A model generated the notes under the pieces. It was not told the DNA's origin. It saw nothing but the letters and a program-made list of their open reading frames with translations, and made no database searches. This document shows, in pieces, positions 18,054 to 26,774 of a DNA stretch of 64,000 bases. A program made the position numbers and the translations under genes. Origin of the DNA: OM182 bacterium MED-G24. Its GTDB lineage: Bacteria; Pseudomonadota; Gammaproteobacteria; Pseudomonadales; Azotimanducaceae. The stretch is taken from assembly GCA_002457275.1 (NCBI GenBank), contig NTKD01000002.1, forward strand, positions 29,378 through 93,377, written 5' to 3'. Within the stretch, counting starts at the first letter, position 1. Every line of letters begins with the position of its first letter.

Positions 18054-18902
18054 ATGCAGACTCGAGCTCTTCCAGCGGCATGTTTCGCCGCACTCGCGCT
18101 TCTTCTGGTGGAGCCGGTGGGATACGCCGACTTCGAATCAGCGTCGGCGGCCTACCAGCGTCAGGAATTCAACGCTGCATTCCAGGAGTTTCTGCAGCTC
18201 GCAAAGCAAGGAGATGCGCGATCGCAGACAGTGATCGCGATGATGTACAAGTATGGTGAATCGGTAGCCCAGGATTCGAGCGAGGCCGCGAACTGGTACG
18301 AAAAAGCCGCCGAACAAGGCTATTCAATAGCCCAATATCACCTGGGCACCTTGTATAGTGAGGAACGAGGTGTCCCGCAGGATCGCGATGAAGCGATCCG
18401 TTGGCTGACACTGGCCTCTGAAGGTGGTTTCGAACGGGCAAACGATGCGCTGTTTGCGCTGAACGTGACCATCGAAACTACAACGGCGGTGAGTGATCCG
18501 ACGATTCCCTGGTCGCAGAAATGGGACCTGAGTCTCCCACAAGAGGTCACCCCGGCGGCCGTCCAGCCGCGACCAGCCAATCCCACACAGAAGGCACTGC
18601 CCAGGCCCACGGAGTCCGGAACATCCGAAGCATCGAAAATCAGGAACGAAGACGGATTTGGCGTACAGCTGGGCGCGTTTTCCCGCGTTCAGACCGCAGA
18701 GCAACTAGTGTCCGATCTGCGTTATGCCGAGCCTGACCTGTTCGACCGTCCTGCAAGCATCGTCCCTCCGGAACCTGGCAACCGTGAAATCTATCGATTG
18801 CAGATCGGCGGAATGAACTCACGAACAGATGCAGATTCATTCTGCGCTACTCTCAAGGCACGTCATCCGCGTGCGGCTTGCATCGTGTTGCTCCCACGTT
18901 AA
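18054..18902 (+). CDS. Periplasmic Sel1-repeat protein with C-terminal SPOR domain
   Basis: 282 residues from ATG 18054: a signal peptide (FAALALLLVEPVGYADF), two or three Sel1-type helical repeats (SQTVIAMMYKYGESVAQDSSEA, AQYHLGTLYSEERGVPQDRDEA), a Pro-rich linker, and a SPOR domain at the end (FGVQLGAFSRVQTAEQLVSDL, then YRLQIGGMNSRTDADSFCATL). SPOR domains bind denuded septal peptidoglycan, so a role in cell-wall or division work is likely. The ATG at 18045 lies inside the TATAAT box and is not favoured. The next gene is a VanY-type peptidase that fits the same theme. Confidence 0.8.
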   Translation: MQTRALPAACFAALALLLVEPVGYADFESASAAYQRQEFNAAFQEFLQLAKQGDARSQTVIAMMYKYGESVAQDSSEAANWYEKAAEQGYSIAQYHLGTLYSEERGVPQDRDEAIRWLTLASEGGFERANDALFALNVTIETTTAVSDPTIPWSQKWDLSLPQEVTPAAVQPRPANPTQKALPRPTESGTSEASKIRNEDGFGVQLGAFSRVQTAEQLVSDLRYAEPDLFDRPASIVPPEPGNREIYRLQIGGMNSRTDADSFCATLKARHPRAACIVLLPR

Positions 18903-18927
18903 TGCACGGCACGCACGCCGCCTCGGT

Positions 18928-19449
18928 ATGAGAACGCTGCCCCGACAAGCGCAACAACGACTGACCGCATTAGGGATTGAAAAACGACACTTTCAAGCGT
19001 GCAAAATGCCCTTCCAACCAGAACAGAGCGTGGTCGACGCAGGTCTGGATATCTATGATCGGCCCGTTCAGATGTCACCAGGCACGTTGACCGCCTGGCA
19101 AAGGCTATCCTCCGCAGCCAAAGGGGAGGACGTCACAATCCAGCTTGTAAGTGCCTTTCGGTCTTTCGCATACCAATGTCAGATCATTGAGCGAAAACGT
19201 GAGCGCGGTCAGAGCATGGACGAAATTCTAAGAGTTTCGGCGATCCCCGGTTTCAGCGAGCACCACAGCGGCTGTGCGCTGGATCTGACCACTCCGGGAC
19301 ACCCACCTCTGGAAGAGAGCTTTGAACAAAGCGACGCCTTTGGATGGTTGTCCCGACAGGCCCACGAATTCGGTTTTACTCTCTCATATCCCCGAAACAA
19401 CCCTCTCAATGTCGACTACGAACCCTGGCATTGGTGCTGGCATCGATGA
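18928..19449 (+). CDS. VanY-type D-alanyl-D-alanine carboxypeptidase (M15 family)
   Basis: 173 residues. The M15B zinc-peptidase motifs are present: SAFRSFAYQ, then SEHHSGCALDLT (Zn His and Asp) and EPWHWCWH (general base Glu and third Zn His). It should trim D-Ala from murein peptides. I see no signal peptide from ATG 18928. The start is uncertain because this ATG lacks a strong ribosome site; an in-frame extension upstream would overlap the SPOR gene. Follows the SPOR gene by 25 bp. Confidence 0.85.
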   Translation: MRTLPRQAQQRLTALGIEKRHFQACKMPFQPEQSVVDAGLDIYDRPVQMSPGTLTAWQRLSSAAKGEDVTIQLVSAFRSFAYQCQIIERKRERGQSMDEILRVSAIPGFSEHHSGCALDLTTPGHPPLEESFEQSDAFGWLSRQAHEFGFTLSYPRNNPLNVDYEPWHWCWHR

Positions 19450-19478
19450 GACCTAACGGAGAGCTTTCAATCCCCGCG

Positions 19479-20288
19479 CTAATCTCGATACGCATCATGG
19501 ATCATTCGTAGATCCTCGCCTTCAGGACGACTGTTCCGTCGCCAATCACCCGAATCTCCGCGACACGGCACCGCATCCATCAGCACCCGTTCCGCGCCCT
19601 CCTTCACAGTCGCCGAAGAGGGGATGTACCGGAGTGTCAGCCCACAGCGTCGTCGGTTCGTTGTATTGGGAAGAGAGCCATGGACCAGGGTACTGGCATG
19701 CAGTGAAATTTCACCAGCGCGAAGCAGGTTATCAACCGGCTCCCCAAGTTGCTCCGCGTCTGGGATTTCCTGCTGCAACGCCACCGCACCTTCAGCAGGC
19801 TGCCAGTCAACTTTACCGAGCCGATGACTACCGGGGATAAACCGCATGGGTCCCATATCCTCCAATACGTCATCAATCGCCAACCAGGCGGTAACTGTGT
19901 CAGTAGGTCGAACAGGCCAGTAGGTCGCATCCTGATGCCAGGGTACACGGCGCTCGTCGCCTGGCACTTTGCAGAAGTAGTGCGACGTCCAGCACACAAA
20001 ATCAGATCCGAGGAGGTCCTCTACGTATCCCAGAATCGTGGGGTGCATTGCCAGGTCCCAGATGCCCTGACATCGATGGTGATAGCCCATGATGGCATAT
20101 GCATTCCGACCATCCTTCATGCCCTGCATCGTCGAAAGCAATTCATCAAAGTACAACCGCGAAGCTGACGCTTCTTCCTGACTAAGTGCGGGTAGCGGCG
20201 ATAGAAAACCGTCGCGATTGAAGTCGCTAATCTGAAAGGGCGTGAGATTCCGAGCGTTCGCTGGATCAGACTCTGTGAAACCTATCAT
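19479..20288 (-). CDS. Phytanoyl-CoA dioxygenase (PhyH) family protein
   Basis: 269-residue Fe(II)/2-oxoglutarate oxygenase. The iron ligands appear as the HxD pair in VPWHQDATYW and the distal His in STLVHGSLPN, with the 2OG-binding Arg in RRRCGLTLRY. PMRFIPGSHR is another family block. The substrate cannot be read from sequence. It lies 72 bp downstream of the phosphatase gene on the same strand and may be the last member of the mevalonate/kdsB operon. Confidence 0.88.
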   Translation of the reverse strand: MIGFTESDPANARNLTPFQISDFNRDGFLSPLPALSQEEASASRLYFDELLSTMQGMKDGRNAYAIMGYHHRCQGIWDLAMHPTILGYVEDLLGSDFVCWTSHYFCKVPGDERRVPWHQDATYWPVRPTDTVTAWLAIDDVLEDMGPMRFIPGSHRLGKVDWQPAEGAVALQQEIPDAEQLGEPVDNLLRAGEISLHASTLVHGSLPNTTNRRRCGLTLRYIPSSATVKEGAERVLMDAVPCRGDSGDWRRNSRPEGEDLRMIHDAYRD

Positions 20289-20360
20289 GTGATCGTGAAC
20301 CTGAAAAATGCTGGCGAACGCATCCTACCCCAGGTACAAAACAACATCACATGGACCAGT

Positions 20361-20981
20361 TCACGGCCTGATGTTCCAACCATCGACGACCCAACTGTCA
20401 TCTCTGGGACCATGTCGAAAGATGCCCACAGCCCCCGTCGACAATTTCGGGTGATGACGCCCCAGAAATCCTTCGAAGTCATCGGTGACATGTGGTGCAA
20501 ATCGGGCGACGCCGTTGCTGGTGACTACCAGCGCTACGTCGACACCTCCTTCAATCAACCCGTCAGCAAAACGGCGCCACTCGACGACAATGTCATCCGG
20601 GTCAACACGCCAGCCGGGAGGCACCTCTGCGCGTTGATTCCATGCATCAATGGCTGCCTGTCCCACACGTGCCACAACATCCGATTCCGGTTGATTCTCG
20701 TCAGGGCCATAGTCAATTTCATCAAAACAATTCAGGGCTTCAGGTTCCCGGTCAACCCCGCAACGTTCGAGCGCGATCCTCGCCATTTCTCGAGTTCTCT
20801 GCAGCGTGGACGTAAACACACGATCCGGCACCAGCGCCTGCTCCGCAAGGTAGTCCCCCAAACGGGCTGCCTGAGCCCTTCCACTCTCCACGAGCGGCAG
20901 GTCAGTTCTGGCACCAACTCGGGTTGGCACGTCATCTGGACCAAACGTATTGCCGTGACGGGCGATAACCAATGTGGTCAC
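20361..20981 (-). CDS. Histidine phosphatase (phosphoglycerate mutase-like) family protein
   Basis: 206 residues with the RHGNT phosphohistidine motif near the start (VIARHGNTFG), TSTLQRTREMARIAL, and a C-terminal VTSNGVARFAP block in place of the usual second-histidine segment VxHG. That replacement may affect catalysis. FDEIDYGPDENQPE resembles small phosphatases rather than glycolytic mutase. Start overlaps the kdsB stop by four bases, so the two are coupled; a role in sugar-phosphate or nucleotide-sugar metabolism is possible. Confidence 0.8.
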   Translation of the reverse strand: MTTLVIARHGNTFGPDDVPTRVGARTDLPLVESGRAQAARLGDYLAEQALVPDRVFTSTLQRTREMARIALERCGVDREPEALNCFDEIDYGPDENQPESDVVARVGQAAIDAWNQRAEVPPGWRVDPDDIVVEWRRFADGLIEGGVDVALVVTSNGVARFAPHVTDDFEGFLGRHHPKLSTGAVGIFRHGPRDDSWVVDGWNIRP

Positions 20982-21799
20982 GACAGCAACCGCTCGGCCC
21001 GCTTTACGTCGTCTGGACTATCAACACCTGACATCGCGGGACGGCCTCGGTAGTCCACTTCAACGCAGTGAATCCGATAGCCATTTTCAATCAGGCGCAA
21101 CTGCTCCAGCCCCTCCAATTGCTCATAGTGAGCTGGCTTCAACGAGACAAAGCCCTCCAACGCATCGCGGCGAAACCCGTAGAGACCGACATGACGCATC
21201 ACCGGCGACAGGCCATCATCACCAACATCCGCACGCAACTGCTTTTCATTACGGACAGCCGGTAAAATCTGTTTGCTGAACCAGAGCGCTTCGCCGTTAT
21301 TGGACACAACCACCGTGGTGCCCGAAAACGGCGTCACCTTCTTTTGCTCGCGCATAAGATCCAGCTCATGCCATCGCAACCTGACTACGGGCGTTGCGAC
21401 ATCAGCAACACTGTCCTCAAGTCCCAGGATCAGACCAGAGACGAAGTCCGCGGGCGTCAGCGGCGCATCTCCCTGCAGATTGACCACATAGTCGGCAGCA
21501 TCGTCTTTGGCTCTTAGCGCTTCGCGTGCTCGGTCGGTCCCTGTAGGACAATGCTCCGGGGTCATCACCACATCTACAGATCGTTCATGGCAGTGTTCAC
21601 TGATACGCTCATCGTCCGTCGCCACCAACACGTCAACCCGGTGACTCGGGCGTGTGAACATCACTTCTTCAGCGGCACTTCTTGCAATATCAACCACCCG
21701 GGACAACATACTCTGACCGGCAATCTCTACGAGCGGCTTGCCTGGGAGGCGCGTCGAACCCCAACGTGCCGGCACCACAATCAATGTCTCTGTTGTCAT
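20978..21799 (-). CDS. kdsB: 3-deoxy-manno-octulosonate cytidylyltransferase (CMP-KDO synthetase)
   Basis: Activates KDO as CMP-KDO for lipopolysaccharide inner core. Family blocks: VVPARWGSTRLPGKPL at the start, TPEHCPTGTDR, VNLQGDAPL, and RHVGLYGFRRDAL. At 273 residues it is slightly longer than the usual 245-255, owing to a segment after LMREQKKVTPF. It starts 10 bp after idi in the same operon as the mevalonate genes, an unusual address for an LPS gene. Confidence 0.9.
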   Translation of the reverse strand: MTTETLIVVPARWGSTRLPGKPLVEIAGQSMLSRVVDIARSAAEEVMFTRPSHRVDVLVATDDERISEHCHERSVDVVMTPEHCPTGTDRAREALRAKDDAADYVVNLQGDAPLTPADFVSGLILGLEDSVADVATPVVRLRWHELDLMREQKKVTPFSGTTVVVSNNGEALWFSKQILPAVRNEKQLRADVGDDGLSPVMRHVGLYGFRRDALEGFVSLKPAHYEQLEGLEQLRLIENGYRIHCVEVDYRGRPAMSGVDSPDDVKRAERLLS

Positions 21800-21809
21800 T
21801 GATCCGTCA

Positions 21810-22376
21810 TCAACCTGTGGGAAGGTGTTCGGGGAATTCCTGTGTCAACCGCGTCCATTCCATCCTAAGCCACGGTGTGAACTCATCAGGCTTCGCCGCA
21901 AGTACGTAGGTCAGCTCCGCTGCGCTCAGCAATCGCACCTCAGAAATTTCGTTGGTATTTGGCTGAAGCGACGCCATATCGACATCGCCAACCCATACCG
22001 AACAGAGTTCATGTTCAGATCCCACGTCGGAAAATGACGCCTGATAGATGAACTTGTAGACGCACTGTACTTGTGCGGCAACTCCAAGCTCCTGATGCAT
22101 ACGACGTTGTACCGCTTCAGACATCACCTCACCCATTCGAGGATGTGAGCAGCAGGCATTGGACCAAAATCCCGGCCAGAGCCGCTTCGCCGGACTACGC
22201 CGCTGCAACAACACCTCGCCATCTTTGGTAAACAGGAAAACAGAAAACGCACGATGCAGTACACCGTCACCTTCATGGCAAGCTAGCTTGCTTTGAGACC
22301 CGATCTCCCGGTCCTCCTCATCGACCAGGATCAGTGCCTCCTGGTCCGAAGACACCACCGGCATGAGCTCTGTCAT
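21810..22376 (-). CDS. idi: Isopentenyl-diphosphate delta-isomerase, type I
   Basis: Interconverts IPP and DMAPP. The 188-residue NUDIX-fold protein has the active-site Cys block WSNACCSHPR and the second metal/acid block GSEHELCSVW. A mevalonate pathway makes only IPP, so an isomerase is required, which fits its place directly after the fused reductase-kinase gene. The ATG overlaps that gene's stop by four bases. Confidence 0.94.
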   Translation of the reverse strand: MTELMPVVSSDQEALILVDEEDREIGSQSKLACHEGDGVLHRAFSVFLFTKDGEVLLQRRSPAKRLWPGFWSNACCSHPRMGEVMSEAVQRRMHQELGVAAQVQCVYKFIYQASFSDVGSEHELCSVWVGDVDMASLQPNTNEISEVRLLSAAELTYVLAAKPDEFTPWLRMEWTRLTQEFPEHLPTG

Positions 22377-24634
22377 ACCGTCACCTGCAAGGCCTGATAC
22401 CCTGCGCGCGCCAGAGAACCAGCAACATTGACACCGTGCGCATCGTCTTCACAAAGGCAAACCACCGAACCTCCTCCGCCGGCGCCTGTCAGCTTCGCGC
22501 CCAACGCACCCGCGGTTCGAGCCAGCTGAACCATTCGATCCAGCTCCGGACTGGAAACAGAGATGGCGTTCAGTAAACCGTGGTTCACCGTCATCATATC
22601 TCCCAGCGACCGATAGTCGCCTTCAGTGATAGCCGCAAGTCCCGTTTTAGCCACCATTTCGAAGTTATCGAAGAGCTGTTCGTACAGACTATGGTTCCTG
22701 CGCCATCGCTCACGTACACCCGCGACCATATCCACCGTCAAACTGGGCTGACCTGATATTCCAATCACCAGTTTCATGGGTTTTTCGAAATGAACCGCTT
22801 CGACTGTCGGATGCTCTCCTGATCGAAACAGCAAGGGCTTGCCGAAAGTCGCTATCGTATTGTCAATGCCTGAAGGCGTCCCATGCGCCGCTTTCTCGCA
22901 GCGGAACGCCATCGCATTCACCTCATCGTCGCTGAGTCCTAGGCGAAAATGCTGATCGACGCCACGTATCACCGCTACTGCAATGGCCGCGGATCCACCA
23001 AGCCCCATCGCCGCAGGAATATTCGGTTGTACATGCACAAGGAAGCGCTTGCCAGCGACACCCAGTTCTTCAAACACACCAGAGACCGCAGACCACCAGA
23101 TTGAATTGGTATGCTCCAGCTGCCCATCAATATCCCATGCGGGAACATGAATCTCCGGCGGTGAATCTGAGTCCATAACCTCTGCGATGACCGCATCAGG
23201 GATCGGGACGGCGATCGCCGGACGACCATAGACCACCGCATGCTCGCCCAAAAGAATGACTTTCCCAAAGGATCTAGCAATGGTCTTGCCGGACGAAGGC
23301 GACTGATATTTCCCTGATTTTCGACTTTCACCGCGTGCGGACGACACGTCACCGTCAAGCTCAGTCATTATCACTCGGGCCGCTTCAACCTTGATATCAT
23401 TCTGCTCAATCAGTCGCGACACGACTTCTTCGAAAAGTTCCTGAGGGACCCCCGCTGACAGGGCAACGCTGCGCGCATGCAGTGACATATGACCCTTTTG
23501 AATCCCCACCGTGGACAATGCGCGCACTGCCGCGAAGTTCTGTGTAAGACCGACGCTCGCCATCACCTCAGCGAGTTCCTTCGCGCTGGGCGCACCCAGC
23601 ATTCGGTGCGCTATGTTCGCGGATGCATTGGCGCGCAGTGATCCGCCCTGCGTGCCTACCTTCAACGGAATCTCAATCTCGCCCCGGAGGTCTCCATTGT
23701 TTGTGACATGCCATCGGGTCAAGGCAGTGTAGCGGCCACTCCGACTCGCGTAGGCATGTGCGGACGCCTCGATGGCTCGCCAGTCGTTCCCTGTCGCAAT
23801 CGCAACAGAGTCAATGCCATTCATGATGCCTTTGTTATGCGTCGCGGCACGATAGGGATCAATGCTCGCGAACTGGGACGCAAGAACAATCCCGTCACGG
23901 ACTTCCTCTCCGGTGTAGCCCTTGCCAGAAAGTTGATCCGTTGGCACCGTGACCGATCCCCGGACCAGAGCGCGATCGGTGAGATTGGAGAGTATTCGAA
24001 GGAAAACCCGTCCTCCCGTCAGCGCTTCTATGTCAGGCGCGATTTCCTCACACATTGTATTAATGATGTTGGCGCCCATCGCGTCACAGGTATCGACAAG
24101 CAGATGAACTACCAGCATCTGCGGGTTATCGGGTGAACGCGGAAATGTGCGGACTTCAATATCGTGTGCACCACCACCCCGCGCGACCATGTTCGGGTGC
24201 AACGCGTTGAGTTTCGAGAGCAACTCCGCTTTGCTCGCAAGCACCTGAAGCTCGCCATTCTCGAGGTCCGGCGGATTCACCACCTGAACCTGACCAATCA
24301 AAAGGGACTCGTCCGCCGTTGCGGTCATACCGCCACCGGAAGAGAAGGTCTTCGCCGCAGACGACAGCGCAGCAACAATCGACGGCTCTTCAACCACCAA
24401 TGGAATCAGATAGTCACGATCATTGATCACGAAATTAAGACCGACACCCATGGGCAAGCCCATGACACCCACCACGTTCTCGATCATCTTGTCCGCGAGT
24501 TCAGGTACCAGGACATGATCACTGGCGGACAGTGACTTGGCATCGTCATCAGCCAGCCAGCCATGTCGACGGATTACCTCCAGACGTTCTTCTACAGACA
24601 GCTTGTAGAATCCGGGGAATCTGGCCTTGCTCAT
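22373..24634 (-). CDS. Fusion of class II HMG-CoA reductase and mevalonate kinase
   Basis: One 753-residue frame carries two consecutive mevalonate-pathway enzymes. Residues 1-430 are a class II HMG-CoA reductase with Glu83 (VEEPS), Lys268 (THNKG), Asp284 (TGNDW) and His382 (KGHMSLHAR), matching the catalytic set of the Pseudomonas mevalonii enzyme almost number for number. A Ser/Gly-rich linker (about 431-452) leads to a GHMP kinase: GKVILLGEHAVVYGRPAIA, PAAMGLGGSAAIAVAV (540-555), HGTPSGIDNTIATFG (584-598) and AKLTGAGGGGSV. Together the domains convert HMG-CoA to mevalonate 5-phosphate. No stop or frameshift separates them. Bacteria usually have two genes, so this fusion could channel mevalonate. 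Cofactor preference cannot be assigned. Confidence 0.92.
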   Translation of the reverse strand: MSKARFPGFYKLSVEERLEVIRRHGWLADDDAKSLSASDHVLVPELADKMIENVVGVMGLPMGVGLNFVINDRDYLIPLVVEEPSIVAALSSAAKTFSSGGGMTATADESLLIGQVQVVNPPDLENGELQVLASKAELLSKLNALHPNMVARGGGAHDIEVRTFPRSPDNPQMLVVHLLVDTCDAMGANIINTMCEEIAPDIEALTGGRVFLRILSNLTDRALVRGSVTVPTDQLSGKGYTGEEVRDGIVLASQFASIDPYRAATHNKGIMNGIDSVAIATGNDWRAIEASAHAYASRSGRYTALTRWHVTNNGDLRGEIEIPLKVGTQGGSLRANASANIAHRMLGAPSAKELAEVMASVGLTQNFAAVRALSTVGIQKGHMSLHARSVALSAGVPQELFEEVVSRLIEQNDIKVEAARVIMTELDGDVSSARGESRKSGKYQSPSSGKTIARSFGKVILLGEHAVVYGRPAIAVPIPDAVIAEVMDSDSPPEIHVPAWDIDGQLEHTNSIWWSAVSGVFEELGVAGKRFLVHVQPNIPAAMGLGGSAAIAVAVIRGVDQHFRLGLSDDEVNAMAFRCEKAAHGTPSGIDNTIATFGKPLLFRSGEHPTVEAVHFEKPMKLVIGISGQPSLTVDMVAGVRERWRRNHSLYEQLFDNFEMVAKTGLAAITEGDYRSLGDMMTVNHGLLNAISVSSPELDRMVQLARTAGALGAKLTGAGGGGSVVCLCEDDAHGVNVAGSLARAGYQALQVTV

Positions 24635-25593
24635 TCTGTTTCCTGCATAAATCGATCGGTGGACACCAGATCGGCTCGGAAGCCGGTGGCAGCCAGCATC
24701 TCGTTCAGTTCTTTAAGGTGATCAGCATCCGTCGCCACAACCATGCCGAAGTCCCCCCCTCCCGCACCAGACGGCTTATAGACGCCACCTGACCGCGTTA
24801 CGAGGTCGCGTAATTCTACGTGAATGTCGGTGTAGAATCCCGTCGAGCGCTCGCTGAGCGCATTCAGGCAACTGTCCATCTCGGCAATGCCTCGTCGAAA
24901 CGCGTCTTCACCGATACCAGGCCGGCTCAGATCTGTCGCAATGGGAATGAGCGGGTGCATCAAGGCTTTGTATTGCCCTGGATCTGACACCTTGAATTGC
25001 TGCATACGATCCAGATAACTAACAGTGCCGGCGCCCCGTCCCGTCCACACGAATCCGAAGGCCAGGCCTGATGGTAGCCGGGCTGTCACGGGTTCCTCAG
25101 CTATTCGAAAACGCACCAGGTCATCCAGCACAGCCACCGTCACATCAGCGCCACTGCCAAGCCCGCCCTGAAACCGTTGATGGCAAGCCATCGCGAGCAC
25201 AAGGTACTCGTACTGGGACCAATTCGCTGGTTTTGGGAACAGCGCCTTAAGTAAGGCTACCGTCAACGCCGCACTTCCACCCAGCCCCAGCTTTGTGACC
25301 TCATGGTAAACCTCGGTCTTGGTAAAGAAGGCGCGCGTGTCCAGACATAACCCTCCCTCTGGCTCGGTAAAGGACAGATTCCGACGGCTGAGTTCGTCGC
25401 AAACAGACTTGACCAGCGGGATCTCATGGTAGGGCAACGCGAGATCCCGATCCGCCCGCGTCCGCCAGTCGTCGCCTTCCTCACGCGAGACGATGGCTCG
25501 CTGGGACACTGGCATGACCAGTGCCGGCGCGCCCTCCATGACGGCGTATTCGCCTGAGAGGAACAGTTTTCCAGGTGCAGACGACAGGATCAC
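24631..25593 (-). CDS. mvaK2: GHMP kinase, probable phosphomevalonate kinase
   Basis: 320 residues with the three GHMP-kinase motifs: SSAPGKLFLSGEYAVMEGAP, KLGLGGSAALTVALL and KPSGAGGGDFGMVV. GSGADVTVAVLDDLVRF matches the phosphomevalonate kinase GxGSGxDVAxAxxGG-like block. Position between mvaD and the fused reductase-kinase leaves phosphomevalonate kinase as the missing step, so the assignment is strong by context. GTG start; the stop overlaps the next ATG by four bases. Confidence 0.85.
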   Translation of the reverse strand: MILSSAPGKLFLSGEYAVMEGAPALVMPVSQRAIVSREEGDDWRTRADRDLALPYHEIPLVKSVCDELSRRNLSFTEPEGGLCLDTRAFFTKTEVYHEVTKLGLGGSAALTVALLKALFPKPANWSQYEYLVLAMACHQRFQGGLGSGADVTVAVLDDLVRFRIAEEPVTARLPSGLAFGFVWTGRGAGTVSYLDRMQQFKVSDPGQYKALMHPLIPIATDLSRPGIGEDAFRRGIAEMDSCLNALSERSTGFYTDIHVELRDLVTRSGGVYKPSGAGGGDFGMVVATDADHLKELNEMLAATGFRADLVSTDRFMQETE

Positions 25594-25615
25594 TGGCGCC
25601 CGCCTGGCGCCGATG

Positions 25616-25680
25616 CACTCACCGCCAGACCGTTCGCCGCCAGCACACTTACCAGTTCACTCACCACCCGAATACTCACC
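25616..25680. repeat. Five-unit 15/12-bp degenerate tandem repeat at the end of mvaD
   Basis: Words related to CACTCACCGCCAG start at 25616, 25631, 25646, 25658 and 25673 (steps 15, 15, 12, 15). On the minus strand each unit reads like TGGCGGTGAGTG. The last contains the mvaD stop codon, so the gene's end seems to have been copied several times into the 82-bp gap before the next kinase gene. Confidence 0.5.
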
Positions 25681-26647
25681 GCCATTGCACCGCTGGTTCA
25701 CCACCGATTCCAGACTCAATGACCGTCCTCACCCCCGACAACGAGTGCAATTCGTCGCGGCACTGATGGGCATCATCTCGATGACAGACGACTTTCACCT
25801 GGGGACCAGCGTCGATGGTGTAGAACACACGACGTCCCTCTTCGCGCCATCGTTCAACTGTTTGCACGACCACCAGTGTACCGGGATTCCAGTAAAAGAT
25901 AGGAGGGCTTGACCCCATAATGGTGGCATGCATGTTGAGGCAACTCCGGACACTGACGTTAGCCAGACCGTCGAAGTCAGATGCCTCAATCGACCGAAGG
26001 GCCTCCGCCATATCGGCCGGATGCCGATCAACCCAACTCTGATAGAAAGGTGAAGAGTCCGCGGTCCTACGCATCGCGTCCGTGGACCCAACAGACTTTT
26101 CGGCTGAGTCCGTTACGGCAATAAACACGGTCAGTGGCCATTTGTTCGGGTCAACCTCGATCGGCTTCGCCGCACCATCTCCCTCAAGCTCAATCGCAAC
26201 AAAGCCCCCAAACACAGAACGAGCGGCAGAGCCGGATCCCAGGCGTGCGAGACGTGATACATCCGATCCGTCCAGCCCCATATCAAAGAGCGCATTGCTA
26301 CCTATCGCCAGCGCCGCAAAACCTGAAGCCGACGAAGCGAGTCCAGCGCCGGTCGGAAAATCGTTGGTCGACTCAACCTTTACAGGCCCCATAAAGGGGT
26401 AGATTTGACGGCCTCGATCTAGGAAAGATGAAATTCGATCGACCCCTGGTCCGGAACTCTCACCATTCAACGAAATCTGGTCCCTGAGTCCCGGTTTCGC
26501 ACGTGTTATCAACGTGGTTGTCGTCAACGCTGCGAGACTGATCGACAGAGAACCCGTCGCCGGCAGGTTGGCTTCCTCATCCGCCTTGCCCCAGTACTTG
26601 ACCAGCGCCACGTTGGCATTGGTCTGAACGCGAACCGTATCACCCAC
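25676..26647 (-). CDS. mvaD: Diphosphomevalonate decarboxylase
   Basis: ATP-dependent decarboxylation of mevalonate diphosphate to isopentenyl diphosphate. The 323-residue protein shows NVALVKYWGKADEEANLP, SLSISL, TNDFPTGAGLASSASGFAAL, LARLGSGSAARSVFGGFV and FYTIDAGPQVKVVC. These are family hallmarks that include the catalytic Asp of the TIDAGPN-like motif. GTG start. First gene of the operon mvaD, mvaK2, reductase-kinase fusion, idi, kdsB, phosphatase; divergent from ispA. Confidence 0.93.
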   Translation of the reverse strand: MGDTVRVQTNANVALVKYWGKADEEANLPATGSLSISLAALTTTTLITRAKPGLRDQISLNGESSGPGVDRISSFLDRGRQIYPFMGPVKVESTNDFPTGAGLASSASGFAALAIGSNALFDMGLDGSDVSRLARLGSGSAARSVFGGFVAIELEGDGAAKPIEVDPNKWPLTVFIAVTDSAEKSVGSTDAMRRTADSSPFYQSWVDRHPADMAEALRSIEASDFDGLANVSVRSCLNMHATIMGSSPPIFYWNPGTLVVVQTVERWREEGRRVFYTIDAGPQVKVVCHRDDAHQCRDELHSLSGVRTVIESGIGGEPAVQWR

Positions 26648-26746
26648 GTCTGTTCATCCGAGGCATCCATTCCATGTCGAGTTTCTTGTATATCTTGTGT
26701 ATCTGCAAAAGCACTTTGGGTGACCCGCACCAGAGACATGAACAGG

Positions 26747-26774
26747 CGTGTTCTTCCGCTCGTGTTCTTCCGCT
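26747..26774. repeat. Perfect tandem duplication of a 14-bp word in the mvaD-ispA intergenic region
   Basis: CGTGTTCTTCCGCT occurs twice head to tail (26747-26760, 26761-26774), about 100 bp upstream of mvaD and 170 bp upstream of ispA. The rest of the 297-bp gap (26648-26944) is AT-richer with T runs and no gene. Tandem identical sites in a divergent promoter region suggest a regulator-binding site. Confidence 0.55.

Noticed and set aside
25616..25680. CRISPR-like or transposon-end repeat.
   Set aside because: Units are 12-15 bp, abutting, and derived from the mvaD 3' end; no spacers or transposase.
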